Source: CAYOWK01 sp964407665 (lineage in GTDB: Bacteria > Pseudomonadota > Alphaproteobacteria > Caulobacterales > Hyphomonadaceae). Taken from it: 60,749 bases of DNA. The stretch lies in contig CAYOWK010000024.1 of NCBI GenBank assembly GCA_964407665.1, forward strand, positions 1 through 60,749, in the 5' to 3' direction. This document shows positions 45,435 to 54,015 of this stretch, piece by piece (position 1 is the stretch's first letter; each line of letters starts with the position of its first letter). The notes below the pieces were generated by a model that was given only the letters and a program-made list of their open reading frames with translations, made no database searches and was not told the origin of the DNA. The position numbers and the translations under genes are program-made.

Positions 45435-45650
45435 GCACTTGATCTCGGCTTCAGTGTCTCTGGCGTCCAGTTTGTCTCAGACTCGGCGCGAGAGTACAGC
45501 GTGACGACCTGAAATTGGTCCGGCTGTATCGCCTGCGGCTGTTCAGCGCCGTCCAGTCAGACGCCAGGGGTTATCAGACACACGAACGATCGCTGGGCCA
45601 GCTTCGCCACAGCGGGGAAACGTCTAGAGTCTTGAATTTGCATCAGAAAA

Positions 45651-45695
45651 TGGTGGGCGGTACAAGGATCGAACTTGTGACCACTACGATGTCAA
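45651..45695. repeat. attL: displaced 3' tRNA-Val fragment
   Basis: 45 bases identical to 55752-55796. They cover CCA, the acceptor 3' arm, T arm, variable loop and anticodon stem/loop of tRNA-Val, then diverge, so this is a leftover half tRNA. The surrounding 45435-45883 gap holds no other gene that I can support; the right part must carry the promoter of the excisionase/integrase pair. Confidence 0.95.
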
Positions 45696-45883
45696 TGTCC
45701 TAAGACCCGCTGCATAGCGCCCACTTTCGTTGTATCATCAAGGCACTGACGCGGTGTCGGTTGTTGCCATGTGCCTCGTTTGGGCATGGTTTGAGGCGCA
45801 GTTTCTCGCCCTTTTGGCAACATCTGGCGCACGGCACGTGGCCCGGCATTCGCAAGGTCAGCTGCCTTGATGGGAGGACGACG

Positions 45884-46279
45884 GTGTCCAAGAGGCGCAG
45901 TCTGGTACAGGTGACTATCGATGCTTCAATGCGCGCACATGCGGCGATGCAGGAAGCCGCTCGCAAAGACCCAAGCAAATTTGTAGCGCCCACCGATCAG
46001 GTGCTTTTTGTCGAGAATGTCGCCGACATGTTGGGATGTTCTGTAGACTATGTCCGTCGTATCCCGCGCCGCGACCTGCCCGCCGCCAAATGCGGGCCTC
46101 GCCTTCAATATCTTCGCGACGACGTAGTCGCGCTTGTGAAACGCCGACGCGATACGGGCCTTGGCTCAAAGATCGAACCCGGCGCCCGTAGGTCTTCGAC
46201 CGCGCTATCCGGGGACGATGGGACCGCCTTCGATCCGGTTGCTGCCACCGTTGCCGCCTTTCCAAAGAAGCGCCGGTGA
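45884..46279 (+). CDS. Excisionase-like helix-turn-helix protein
   Basis: A 131-residue protein from GTG 45884 with GGGAGG six bases upstream. The centre LFVENVADMLGCSVDYVRRI and LPAAKCGPRLQYLRDDVVALVKRRR matches the MerR/excisionase (HTH_17) pattern, with extra N- and C-terminal tails. It overlaps the integrase start (GTGA), as xis-int pairs often do; it may direct excision or regulate int. Confidence 0.75.
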   Translation: MSKRRSLVQVTIDASMRAHAAMQEAARKDPSKFVAPTDQVLFVENVADMLGCSVDYVRRIPRRDLPAAKCGPRLQYLRDDVVALVKRRRDTGLGSKIEPGARRSSTALSGDDGTAFDPVAATVAAFPKKRR

Positions 46280-47400
46280 AGATCGCCACAGCCTTCAAGA
46301 TCGGCCAGCTTGTCTGTCGCCCGCACATTCGCGATGGCGTTCATACGGGTGCGTGGCAGGTGGATGTCCCGCCCCACTGTAGCCCGGACGGTCGCCGCAA
46401 GCGGTGGAGTTTCAAGTCGAAAGGCGAAGCTGAACAAGCTGCGCAGCGCCTCGTCCGCAGCCGCGAAGTGCGCAACCTAGTCGAAGGCCGCGTGCCTCAA
46501 TCCATGGGCATCACGCTGCAGGAACTCGCCAAAGAATGGCTTGAAGAACAAGTTGCACGGGTCAAGGCAGGCATTAAGCGGGAGGCTAGCCTCCATACCA
46601 ACGCCCACCAACTCAAAGCCGTATTGGGGTTCATGGGATCACTGGATGTCGCGGCCATATCCTCGCGCAAGGTGCTCGATTACCAACAGGAACGCGCTCG
46701 GCTTGGGATGCGCCCGCCAACCATAAATTCTGAAACCGCGATCCTGCGACAGGTCCTGAAGTGGGGGCTGGACAAGGAAATTTGCCGGGCCATACCGCGA
46801 ATGGAGCGCATCCCCGTCCCGCCGAAGCGTGTAGACATACCGACCCCCCAAGAAGTCGCAGCGATCATGCAAGCGCTTCCCCCCGTGGAAGCCCTAATCG
46901 TCCGATTTTTGGCTGAGACGGGTTGTCGAAAGTCTGAGGCGTTCAATCTGCATTGGGAGGACCTGGACGACGCCAGACATCTTGTCCGCATCCGCAGGAA
47001 AGAAGGGTTCACCCCGAAAACGGACCACAGCGACCGGGAAATTTTTGTATCGCCATCGCTGATCCGAGACTTGCGACGCGCCAAACGTCATGAAGTCCTT
47101 GTCTTTCCGGGACGAAGTGGGGTGGTCCGCACCAACATGGAAAAGGTGCTCCGATCAGCGGTCGCCGAGGCTGGAGTAGTGCGATCTGGACGGCCCTTGA
47201 ACCTGACCCTCAAAGTTCTGCGAAACACACACGCGACATGGCTCGCGATGGAGAAAACACCCACCGTGGTCTTGCAACAGCGCCTTGGCCATGCTCCCGG
47301 CACTCGCACCACCGACCGGTACTACGTAATGGCTACGCAGGACGCCGCCAAAGAGGCGGTCATCACGGTCCCCCGCTCCCGGCGGCGACGCCCAAGCTGA
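46276..47400 (+). CDS. int: Tyrosine recombinase/integrase
   Basis: A 374-residue phage-type integrase. It has an N-terminal arm-binding region with basic patches, a SAM-like core-binding domain (about 80-170), and a catalytic domain with R218 (ETGCRKSEAFNLHW), K248, K313-x-x-R316 (KVLR, Lys replacing the common His), H339 (RLGHA) and Y349/Y350. It is expected to act on the 45-bp tRNA-Val site. GTG start overlaps the excisionase stop. It sits at the end opposite the intact tRNA. Confidence 0.94.
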   Translation: MKIATAFKIGQLVCRPHIRDGVHTGAWQVDVPPHCSPDGRRKRWSFKSKGEAEQAAQRLVRSREVRNLVEGRVPQSMGITLQELAKEWLEEQVARVKAGIKREASLHTNAHQLKAVLGFMGSLDVAAISSRKVLDYQQERARLGMRPPTINSETAILRQVLKWGLDKEICRAIPRMERIPVPPKRVDIPTPQEVAAIMQALPPVEALIVRFLAETGCRKSEAFNLHWEDLDDARHLVRIRRKEGFTPKTDHSDREIFVSPSLIRDLRRAKRHEVLVFPGRSGVVRTNMEKVLRSAVAEAGVVRSGRPLNLTLKVLRNTHATWLAMEKTPTVVLQQRLGHAPGTRTTDRYYVMATQDAAKEAVITVPRSRRRRPS

Positions 47401-47572
47401 ATTCACGGCAACTGGTGAACGTGGCAGAGAGGAAGGCCGCTCAACGTCCTGTTGTACCTCCCATTGTACCACCTTGCGTTCGCATGGGGCGCACTCGCGC
47501 GGATTGTCGTTGCTGGACACACCGGCACTCGTGCTAGTGGAGAGATCAGACAGACATTCCGTGGGGGGGATC

Positions 47573-49444
47573 ATGCGGCTGGTCGAGGTTTCGCTGGAAA
47601 ATTTCCGCTGCTATCGAACGCCACAAGCCATACCATTCGAGACTTTCACCGCAATCATCGGGCGCAACGACGCAGGAAAGTCGACGATACTCGACGCGCT
47701 GGACGCGTTCTTCAACGCGACCATCCAGCAGGACGATGGATGCGTCGAGGGGGATCGCACTTCCGTTCGGATCACATGCACCTTTGAGGAGTTGCCGGAC
47801 GCCCTTGTTCTGGATGCGGAATGTGAGACGACACTGCAGCAGGAATACCTCGTCGATGCAGACGGTCGCCTCGTAATCCGCAAGACCTATAATACCGACC
47901 TCGGCAAACCCGCACTTAAGGCGGTTGAAGCGTATGCCCTTCATCCTTCCAAAGAAGACTATGTGGACCTACTTCGGTTGAAACGTACCGACCTCCTCAA
48001 GCGCGCGGACAAATTGGGCGTCGATTTAGACAACGTGAATAAGGCGGCAAACCCGCCTGTCCGGGGAGCCATTAGATCCGCCGCCGCCGAGCTAGGGCTA
48101 CAAATGCAATGGGTGCCGCTGCTCGGCACTGAAGGCGGCAAAGCGATTTGGAGCGCCCTGGAAGCCTACCTCCCTGCGTATGCCCTCTTTAAGTCTGATC
48201 GCGCCAGCTCCGATCAGGACACAGAGGCACAAGACCCACTGAGAGCGGCAATTCGAGAGGCGCTAAAGCAGGCCGAACCTCAACTCCAGAAGATCGTCGA
48301 AGGAGTGCAGAGCCAAGTCGAAAAAATCGCCATGGCCACAGTAGAAAAGGTGCGGGAAATGGACCCCGCGCTTGCCAATACTCTGCAGCCGGTCATTTCC
48401 ACGAAAAAGTGGGATAGCCTATTCAACACGAGCATAACGGGCGATGGCGGAATACCCCTAAACAAGCGCGGCAGTGGCGTACGACGGATCATACTCTTGA
48501 ATTTCTTTCGCGCCGCAGCTGAGGATGCCGCACGGGATCAAGACCACAAGCGGTCGATCATCTATGCAATCGAGGAACCTGAGACCAGCCAACATCCACG
48601 AAATCAGCGTCTCCTGTTGTCCGCGCTAAGAGACCTCGCCGGCAGCCCCAACAGGCAAGTAGTCCTGACCACGCATACGCCGATGCTCGCGAGGGCAATT
48701 CCCGACCACGCACTTCGCTTCGTTGAAGTCACCGACCAAGGACGATCCATCTCGGTGGGCGGCGAGCAAGTCAACGGTCGTATAGCCGCGTCTTTAGGCG
48801 TCCTACCTGACCACTCGGTAAAGCTGTTCATCGCGCTAGAAGGCAAACACGACATCACGTTCCTAAAGCTAGCGAGTAAGATGCTTCTTGCCGCCGGCGA
48901 AGATGTACCCGACCTAGATGCAGCGGAGCTATCCGGAGAAGTTTTATTTGTTCCCGGAGGCGGTCAGACGCTGGCACAATGGACGAACAGACTGCGGGCT
49001 TTTACTCGTCCTGAAATATTCATTTGGGACCGCGACACCTCACCGCCAGCAGCTCCCAAGTATCAGGCGGCGATGGATGAGGTAAATCAGCGGGTGGGTT
49101 GCACTGCGCTCTGCACAACCAAGCGCGAAATGGAAAACTATATCCATTGCGATGCCATCCGCGACGCCTACGCTCAAGACGGTATCAATCTCAACTTGGC
49201 TACGTTCGGCGACTACGACGACGTTCCTCTAATCGTTGCGCAAGCGGTTCATTCCGCCCAATCCCCTAATCCTTGGCCTGCCGCCGATGTCGAAAAGTGC
49301 AAAAGGAAGGTTAGTCGGGCGAAGGCTAGGCTGAACGATGGAGCCATGCGCTTTATGACTGAGGCGCGGCTCAAACAGACTGATCCCGCCGGGGAGATAC
49401 TGAGCTGGCTGAAAATCATGAAGGCGACGTTGGATGCAACCTAG
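47573..49444 (+). CDS. OLD-family ATP-dependent endonuclease (AAA ATPase + TOPRIM)
   Basis: A 623-residue protein from ATG 47573 behind a G-rich Shine-Dalgarno. The SMC/ABC-type ATPase has Walker A GRNDAGKST (30-38), signature-like RGSGVRRI (299-306), Walker B IIYAIEEPE (329-337) and H-loop TTHTP (366-370). A TOPRIM nuclease domain follows, with E423-G and D427, then D486-x-D488 (IWDRD). OLD proteins are nucleases used in phage exclusion and defence (as in P2 Old, GajA). No UvrD-like GajB neighbour exists, so it appears to be a single-gene (class 1-like) OLD. Confidence 0.92.
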   Translation: MRLVEVSLENFRCYRTPQAIPFETFTAIIGRNDAGKSTILDALDAFFNATIQQDDGCVEGDRTSVRITCTFEELPDALVLDAECETTLQQEYLVDADGRLVIRKTYNTDLGKPALKAVEAYALHPSKEDYVDLLRLKRTDLLKRADKLGVDLDNVNKAANPPVRGAIRSAAAELGLQMQWVPLLGTEGGKAIWSALEAYLPAYALFKSDRASSDQDTEAQDPLRAAIREALKQAEPQLQKIVEGVQSQVEKIAMATVEKVREMDPALANTLQPVISTKKWDSLFNTSITGDGGIPLNKRGSGVRRIILLNFFRAAAEDAARDQDHKRSIIYAIEEPETSQHPRNQRLLLSALRDLAGSPNRQVVLTTHTPMLARAIPDHALRFVEVTDQGRSISVGGEQVNGRIAASLGVLPDHSVKLFIALEGKHDITFLKLASKMLLAAGEDVPDLDAAELSGEVLFVPGGGQTLAQWTNRLRAFTRPEIFIWDRDTSPPAAPKYQAAMDEVNQRVGCTALCTTKREMENYIHCDAIRDAYAQDGINLNLATFGDYDDVPLIVAQAVHSAQSPNPWPAADVEKCKRKVSRAKARLNDGAMRFMTEARLKQTDPAGEILSWLKIMKATLDAT

Positions 49445-49451
49445 CGTCTAC

Positions 49452-50024
49452 TCAGCTGCCCGATGCGCGCCGTGAAATCGTGTCAGGATGCCGTGCACGG
49501 TACACGCTTGAACGGCCTATGCCCAACTGTCTGGCCACCTCAGCTGGCCGGACCCCCGCGTCTAGAAGCTTTTCCACGGCTCCCCGATCCACAGAGGGCT
49601 TGCGTCCCTTATAAAGTCCCTTCTGTTTCGCCTTCTCGATACCCTCCATTTGGCGCTCGCGCCGGAGGTTCGTTTCAAATTCGGCAAACACGCCCAACAT
49701 GTCGAGGAAGGCCTTTCCAGCAGCCGTGCTTGTATCAATCGGTTGCTCGGTTGCCCGCAACTGCACACCCTGCGCTCGAAGACGATGGATGATCGTCTGA
49801 AGGTCGGCGATAGACCTCGCCAGTCGGTCAATACGGGTCACCACGACCGTGTCCCCCACCCTCGCGAAGTCCAACACTGCCGCCAATTCCGGTCTACCGG
49901 CGGTGCTCGTACCACTAGCTTTCTCTTCACGGACGATGGTGCAACCTGCTGCCTTTAGCGCCGCCACCTGCAAGCCAGTGTCCTGATCAGCGGTGCTAAC
50001 CCTCGCATATCCGATGAGTGCCAC
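49452..50024 (-). CDS. Serine recombinase (resolvase/invertase)
   Basis: A 190-residue TnpR/Hin-type recombinase. Nucleophile S10 in ALIGYARVSTADQ, TRIDRLARS, and FAEFETNLRRERQMEGI are conserved; a C-terminal Hin-like helix-turn-helix (PAEVARQLGIGRSSVYRA) binds the site. I choose GTG 50024, with GGAG at seven bases, over GTG 50042. It converges on the OLD gene (7-base gap). It may resolve multimers or invert DNA. Confidence 0.93.
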   Translation of the reverse strand: MALIGYARVSTADQDTGLQVAALKAAGCTIVREEKASGTSTAGRPELAAVLDFARVGDTVVVTRIDRLARSIADLQTIIHRLRAQGVQLRATEQPIDTSTAAGKAFLDMLGVFAEFETNLRRERQMEGIEKAKQKGLYKGRKPSVDRGAVEKLLDAGVRPAEVARQLGIGRSSVYRARHPDTISRRASGS

Positions 50025-50108
50025 GCCATGTCTCCGTCCCACTAGGGTCTAGAGCTACGATGACATCTGTCCCAAAACTCACAACTGGATGCATCTGGGA
50101 CGGGAAAT

Positions 50109-50124
50109 GTGTACCGGGGTACAC
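50109..50124. promoter_or_regulatory. Palindrome copy 1, candidate element operator
   Basis: GTGTACCGGGGTACAC: perfect 7-bp arms around GG. It lies between the divergent resolvase (starts 50024) and membrane protein (starts 50188). Two near-identical copies lie at 52414 and 55535. Confidence 0.6.
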
Positions 50125-50187
50125 TCCCACATGGGTATACTTAAACTGGACGACTTTTGAGGCGGCCAGCTAGACGGGACGGGGAAG

Positions 50188-51069
50188 ATGCGACGTGCAG
50201 CGGGCGTGGCTGGTTTCACTTCAGCGGCGGTCGTCTTGGCAGCTGCCAGTTGGTGGCTGCTTGGCCTTGGAGACGAATTTCATTCAGCCAACCCGCACTC
50301 CAGGGAAGGACCGCTAGGGGCGATCCTTTTCTACGGCGGAATGGGGATAGCGTTGGCACCGGCGCTTATTGGTTGGTACTGTTTACAGGCCGCTTGGCAG
50401 ATGCTTCGTACGCCGGAAGCTCTCGCTCCACTCGCACCACCTCCAACTCCCTCGCCACCCCCCGCCCCGTTGCTTCCCGGTCAACAGTTCGCCGACGCCG
50501 CAAGGGATGCCCATTTGAGGCGTCAGTCCGAACTTGCGGCTGCGGAAACCTCACGCGACGCAGAAGTTGCTGAAGCGCAGGCGCTGATTGAGCAGGCCGA
50601 AGCACTACTCGGCGACAGCGGGGTTATTGACGCAACCCTTTCGGCGCTTTCCGAAGTTTGGCATTGGCCATCATGGTCGAAGCGTGATGATTGGCAGGCA
50701 CCTGTCCCGGCTACAGACCTTCGCGGTCGTGATGGCGGTGGCGTCGAATGGACATGGGAAGCCACAGCATTCGGTATTCGTTTGGAAGAGCGCTCCATCG
50801 CGGGCTACGAAGACGCTTACGGCGTTGTGACGCTTTGGGCGAATGGTGCTGAGGTATTGGTACTAGATGTCAAGCGATCACCTCGGGATGAGTATGACCG
50901 CTGGACATATGTCGGCGTATGCGGCCTAGTCCCCGGCGACTGGATGGCGGGCATTGTGGATTTCGCCGGCGCCGCTGATGTTGCCAACGAGCTATCACGT
51001 CAGTCGAACCTCGCTACGTACTATATGGAGCGAAGTCGCAAAATCACATTGCCCGACCACGAGGATTGA
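50188..51069 (+). CDS. Membrane protein with Pro-rich linker, unknown function
   Basis: A 293-residue protein. It has two transmembrane helices (about 8-27 and 43-70), a Pro-rich linker (about 78-98), an Ala/Glu/Arg-rich probable coiled coil (103-142), and a soluble C-terminal domain rich in Trp (EVWHWPSWSKRDDWQ, VEWTWEATAFGIRLEER). GGGGAAG precedes ATG 50188. No ATPase motif, so it is not a Zot-type assembly protein. Not recognised. Confidence 0.7.
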   Translation: MRRAAGVAGFTSAAVVLAAASWWLLGLGDEFHSANPHSREGPLGAILFYGGMGIALAPALIGWYCLQAAWQMLRTPEALAPLAPPPTPSPPPAPLLPGQQFADAARDAHLRRQSELAAAETSRDAEVAEAQALIEQAEALLGDSGVIDATLSALSEVWHWPSWSKRDDWQAPVPATDLRGRDGGGVEWTWEATAFGIRLEERSIAGYEDAYGVVTLWANGAEVLVLDVKRSPRDEYDRWTYVGVCGLVPGDWMAGIVDFAGAADVANELSRQSNLATYYMERSRKITLPDHED

Positions 51070-51219
51070 CGCCTCTTGCTACCGGACGGCTGCCACGGCG
51101 TCGGAGGTAACCTTAGCGCCATGTACACACCGAAGGCGCTGCAGGCGGGTCGCTCTTCGTTCGGACCGAAATTGCGGCGTATAGGGTTAGGAGCGCCAAT
51201 AGCACGGCGCACCACGGCG

Positions 51220-51621
51220 TTACCGGCAGTGGACCTTTCGGGCATCTAACTTACAGGAATGCGCCGCAGACGGGGTCAATGCCTGCGCTATTTCCGGCAG
51301 GCACATGCTCTTCAACGCCGCATAATTGGCGCCTGTTGTCCGGCCACGCGCATCCACATCGATGCGGACGGGCTGACAACCTTTCACCGTCCAAACTAGC
51401 TGCCGAGCTATGCCATCCTCGCGTAGACTTTGCCCCGCATCGCTTTGGTCCGTGGGGAGAATAACGAAATCAGGCATACCTAAATTGGCCACTACCTCTG
51501 CAGTTGCCTCGCCGACCGTCATCCGCTCCAAATACGGAAGGCTAGCTCTCGTGACTTCCGCATGGGCACCGAAGACTGCAGCCGTGCAGAGCGTTATCGC
51601 AATGAAAGACCGCTGGATCAT
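51220..51621 (-). CDS. Secreted small protein, unknown function
   Basis: A 133-residue protein from ATG 51621 (MIQRSFIAITLCTAAVFGAHA signal peptide). The mature part resembles small outer-membrane-assembly (SmpA-like) beta proteins: MTVGEATAEVVANLGMPDFVI followed by RQLVWTVKGCQPVRIDVDARGR. Four cysteines near the C-terminus. It follows the SH3-like lipoprotein gene by 33 bases. Confidence 0.65.
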   Translation of the reverse strand: MIQRSFIAITLCTAAVFGAHAEVTRASLPYLERMTVGEATAEVVANLGMPDFVILPTDQSDAGQSLREDGIARQLVWTVKGCQPVRIDVDARGRTTGANYAALKSMCLPEIAQALTPSAAHSCKLDARKVHCR

Positions 51622-51654
51622 TCTCGTACCCTGAACCAATCAGCAACTCCGGTG

Positions 51655-52308
51655 CTATCTGAAAACCGCGCCGGTCTCAGCGTTGACGTAAATTCGGTTG
51701 GCTATCGTCATACCGCCGCAGTAGGTAAAATAGACCGGCTCGGCTTTGTAGCTATTGACCGACTTCATGAAGCCGCCTTGCTCCAAAAAGTCCTCCCGCG
51801 TGCAGGTTCCATCACCAATCAGCTTTGTGGCCGCTGCCACAAACGCCTGCCGGTGTTGCGCGAAATCGTCGGATGCTGAAATCAGCGCTTCTGCTGCGGT
51901 TGCGGTTTCAGCGGGGTCGGCAGGCCGTACTGAGGTAAGGTCATCCGCTCGCACCCACTCGGCGAATTGACCATCGACAAAGCCGTTTTCGACAGAGCAA
52001 GCTTTGGCACCTTCATCGACGTAGGCACTTTCGCCACCGTTACATGCGCCATCGTAAGGTTCGGTCAATCGAGCCCACCCTTCCCGCTGTTCAAGCACCT
52101 TTGCGCTTTCGCGGAAAAACAGCTGCCCCACCAAACCGCAGGCTTCGGATGGGCAGGTTCGTCGGTCCAGCCGTTCCGATGCGACCCACATCTGCTGCGC
52201 CAGCTCAGGACCGGCGCTGACGGACGCTGCTGTTGGTGCCGGGACGGGATCAGCCCCACACGCTGCCAGAGTACCTAACGACATTAGGACGCCAACAAGA
52301 CGACGCAT
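51655..52308 (-). CDS. Lipoprotein with SH3-like domain
   Basis: A 217-residue protein from ATG 52308, with GGGGGGAA upstream and a lipoprotein signal (LGTLAAC17). Residues about 45-125 resemble a bacterial SH3 domain (DRRTCPSEACGLVGQLFFRESAKVLEQREGWARL), which commonly binds peptidoglycan or peptides. C-terminal part unassigned, ending in a two-Cys strand region (FTYCGGMTIANRIYV). Promoter probably includes palindrome copy 2. Confidence 0.72.
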   Translation of the reverse strand: MRRLVGVLMSLGTLAACGADPVPAPTAASVSAGPELAQQMWVASERLDRRTCPSEACGLVGQLFFRESAKVLEQREGWARLTEPYDGACNGGESAYVDEGAKACSVENGFVDGQFAEWVRADDLTSVRPADPAETATAAEALISASDDFAQHRQAFVAAATKLIGDGTCTREDFLEQGGFMKSVNSYKAEPVYFTYCGGMTIANRIYVNAETGAVFR

Positions 52309-52413
52309 GGTTCCCCCCAAGGCTTGATGTTGGATGTTGACCCACGAACAGCCAACCAGCAAGGGCGGCCCGAAGGCGAAGCGGCAGCGCTCACGACGCG
52401 GTGCCTCGCGTCC

Positions 52414-52429
52414 GTGTACCGGGGTGCAC
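52414..52429. promoter_or_regulatory. Palindrome copy 2, candidate element operator
   Basis: GTGTACCGGGGTGCAC, one mismatch from copy 1, located 106 bases upstream of the lipoprotein start at 52308 in a 147-base gap. Confidence 0.55.
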
Positions 52430-52455
52430 TACAGCGTAGCCCGTGGCACCATTTA

Positions 52456-52875
52456 CTACCCCAATCCCATCAGCCGGATGCAGCCCGTCGCGATGGAAGA
52501 TACGCTGTCCGATGCCTTCCACGGTCCTCCAACGGACACTTCAAGGACCTTGTCGACGCATAGGACCACTTCGTTGGCGTCGCGGCGGAGGTGGTGCATC
52601 GACTTGACCCGCGTATCTCCCACGGCGGCAGCCGTCCAATCGGCGGCAGTTGCCAGCTTGTTTTCATCAGAAGCAGTCCGCCATGAGATGATGGTCGCGG
52701 CATGCAACGTCCCGCCTTCGTACCACTCCGCCTTTTCGGCAGGGGGAACGTAGGCAGACGGATTGTAGTCGGCAGCCATAGCTAGGAATGGCGCGGCTAT
52801 CAGGACCGCAATGACCAGCCCTAAGCCGCCAAGGAATGCCCAACCAACCCATGCGGATGACGTTTGTGAAGACAT
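52456..52875 (-). CDS. Single-pass membrane protein, unknown function
   Basis: A 139-residue protein from ATG 52875 with GGAG upstream. It has one N-terminal transmembrane helix (about 10-34), then a periplasmic domain (YVPPAEKAEWYEGGTLHAAT ... VVLCVDKVLEVSVGG). Its gene starts 13 bases after the stop of the upstream lipoprotein gene, so the two are co-transcribed. Confidence 0.65.
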   Translation of the reverse strand: MSSQTSSAWVGWAFLGGLGLVIAVLIAAPFLAMAADYNPSAYVPPAEKAEWYEGGTLHAATIISWRTASDENKLATAADWTAAAVGDTRVKSMHHLRRDANEVVLCVDKVLEVSVGGPWKASDSVSSIATGCIRLMGLG

Positions 52876-52888
52876 GTCTCCGCCCCAC

Positions 52889-53473
52889 TCAGTTGTAGAC
52901 TGCGTCAACGTTGGTCTGCGTAAGCGCACCAGCCTGCAAGCTGACAAGCAAATGGCGCAGTTCGGAAACGTTAGCGCGGTTGAAGTTGAAGTCCTGCCCT
53001 GAGCAAGCCGGGGTACAGAAGTCCACCACTAGATAGTGATCGGCGGCGTTCCCGCTGTAGAAGGTGAACTTCAAGCTCCCCTTGCCTAGCTGCGACCAGG
53101 TCGGAGCCGTTCCCAAGTCCTTTTCGATGGCGTCGCCCCGTGCCGTGGCGGTCTTGGCCCATTCTTCGTACTTGTCGATCAGGGGTAGGTATTCCGCGAC
53201 GTAGCGCTGATCGAATGTCAGCGTGTAGGGCATTTCAATCCCGGTAGTCGGATCGATGTTCCGCCCGTAAGTGTCCAGCTTAAGGAACAGCGTCGTCGCG
53301 CCATCCGACATCGTGTTCAGCGACACGTGGGTGGGCCGCTCCATGTACTGCGAAGCCACGCCGTTGAACTCGCTCGCCGCGAGGGGCGTTGCTATCCGCG
53401 TTTCCTGCGAGACGGTGGTGCAGGCCGCCGCCATTCCCACGGCGAGCAGGCACATCATACTTTTCAATTTCAT
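52889..53473 (-). CDS. Lipoprotein, unknown function
   Basis: A 194-residue protein. Signal MKLKSMMCLLAVGMAAAC18 with lipobox. The mature part is mixed alpha/beta (TLFLKLDTYGRNIDP, LTFDQRYVAEYLPLIDKYEEWAK, DHYLVVDFCTPACSGQDF). First gene of the leftward 53473-52456 pair and divergent from the Xre regulator, which may control it. Confidence 0.68.
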   Translation of the reverse strand: MKLKSMMCLLAVGMAAACTTVSQETRIATPLAASEFNGVASQYMERPTHVSLNTMSDGATTLFLKLDTYGRNIDPTTGIEMPYTLTFDQRYVAEYLPLIDKYEEWAKTATARGDAIEKDLGTAPTWSQLGKGSLKFTFYSGNAADHYLVVDFCTPACSGQDFNFNRANVSELRHLLVSLQAGALTQTNVDAVYN

Positions 53474-53519
53474 CGGGTCCCCGTTCGGTTAGCACCAATT
53501 CGATACGCCCGCTGCTGAT

Positions 53520-53557
53520 AGGCGTCTATTCCTTTTTAAGATGCAAAAAATACGCCT
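53520..53557. promoter_or_regulatory. Dyad upstream of Xre regulator
   Basis: AGGCGT (53520-53525) and ACGCCT (53552-53557) flank an AT-rich stretch (CCTTTTTAAGATGCAAAAAAT) between the divergent lipoprotein and Xre genes; a plausible regulator site or promoter spacer. Confidence 0.35.
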
Positions 53558-53601
53558 GGCTTCCCATAGCCCCATGCGCCGCAGAACAGGACGTTCGGGC
53601 C

Positions 53602-53946
53602 ATGTCGGACACGCTGAAGAATGCCATTGGTCCCGCCTTAGCGGCGGCTAGGAAGACAGCTGGTCTATCGCAGGAGGACCTTGCGAGGCGCATCAACCGG
53701 CACAAGGACAGCATCAGCCATATCGAGCGGAGGGAGACGATCCCTACTCTTCCGATGCTCTATGAAATAGCGGAGGCACTCGGAGTGCAGATCGCGGACT
53801 TGCTGCCCTCGCCTTCTAGCGAGACGTCACTGCCGCCCGCCCGCGTACGCCTGGAGGCCGAAGTTGTCAGCGCTATCCGCTCGCTGCCCGACGACAGGCT
53901 TGAGTATTTGCGCGGCCACTTGGACCTGCTGCGCAAGCTGAAATAG
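53602..53946 (+). CDS. Xre-family helix-turn-helix regulator
   Basis: A 114-residue protein from ATG 53602. Residues 8-65 are a Cro/CI helix-turn-helix (AARKTAGLSQEDLARRINRH, SISHIERRETIPTLPMLYEIAEAL); the short tail (RLEYLRGHLDLLRKL) is a likely dimer helix. Probably the element's repressor and the best candidate to bind either the dyad at 53520 or the 16-bp palindromes. Confidence 0.88.
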   Translation: MSDTLKNAIGPALAAARKTAGLSQEDLARRINRHKDSISHIERRETIPTLPMLYEIAEALGVQIADLLPSPSSETSLPPARVRLEAEVVSAIRSLPDDRLEYLRGHLDLLRKLK

Positions 53947-54015
53947 GCTAGATCAACAATACGAACCAATTGGCGCGGTCCGCGACCATGTGGCTTCTGC
54001 GGGCAGACTTTTTCG

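Noticed and set aside
47573..50024. Gabija or PARIS defence system
   Set aside because: No UvrD-like GajB or AriB partner beside the OLD gene; the neighbour is a resolvase on the other strand.
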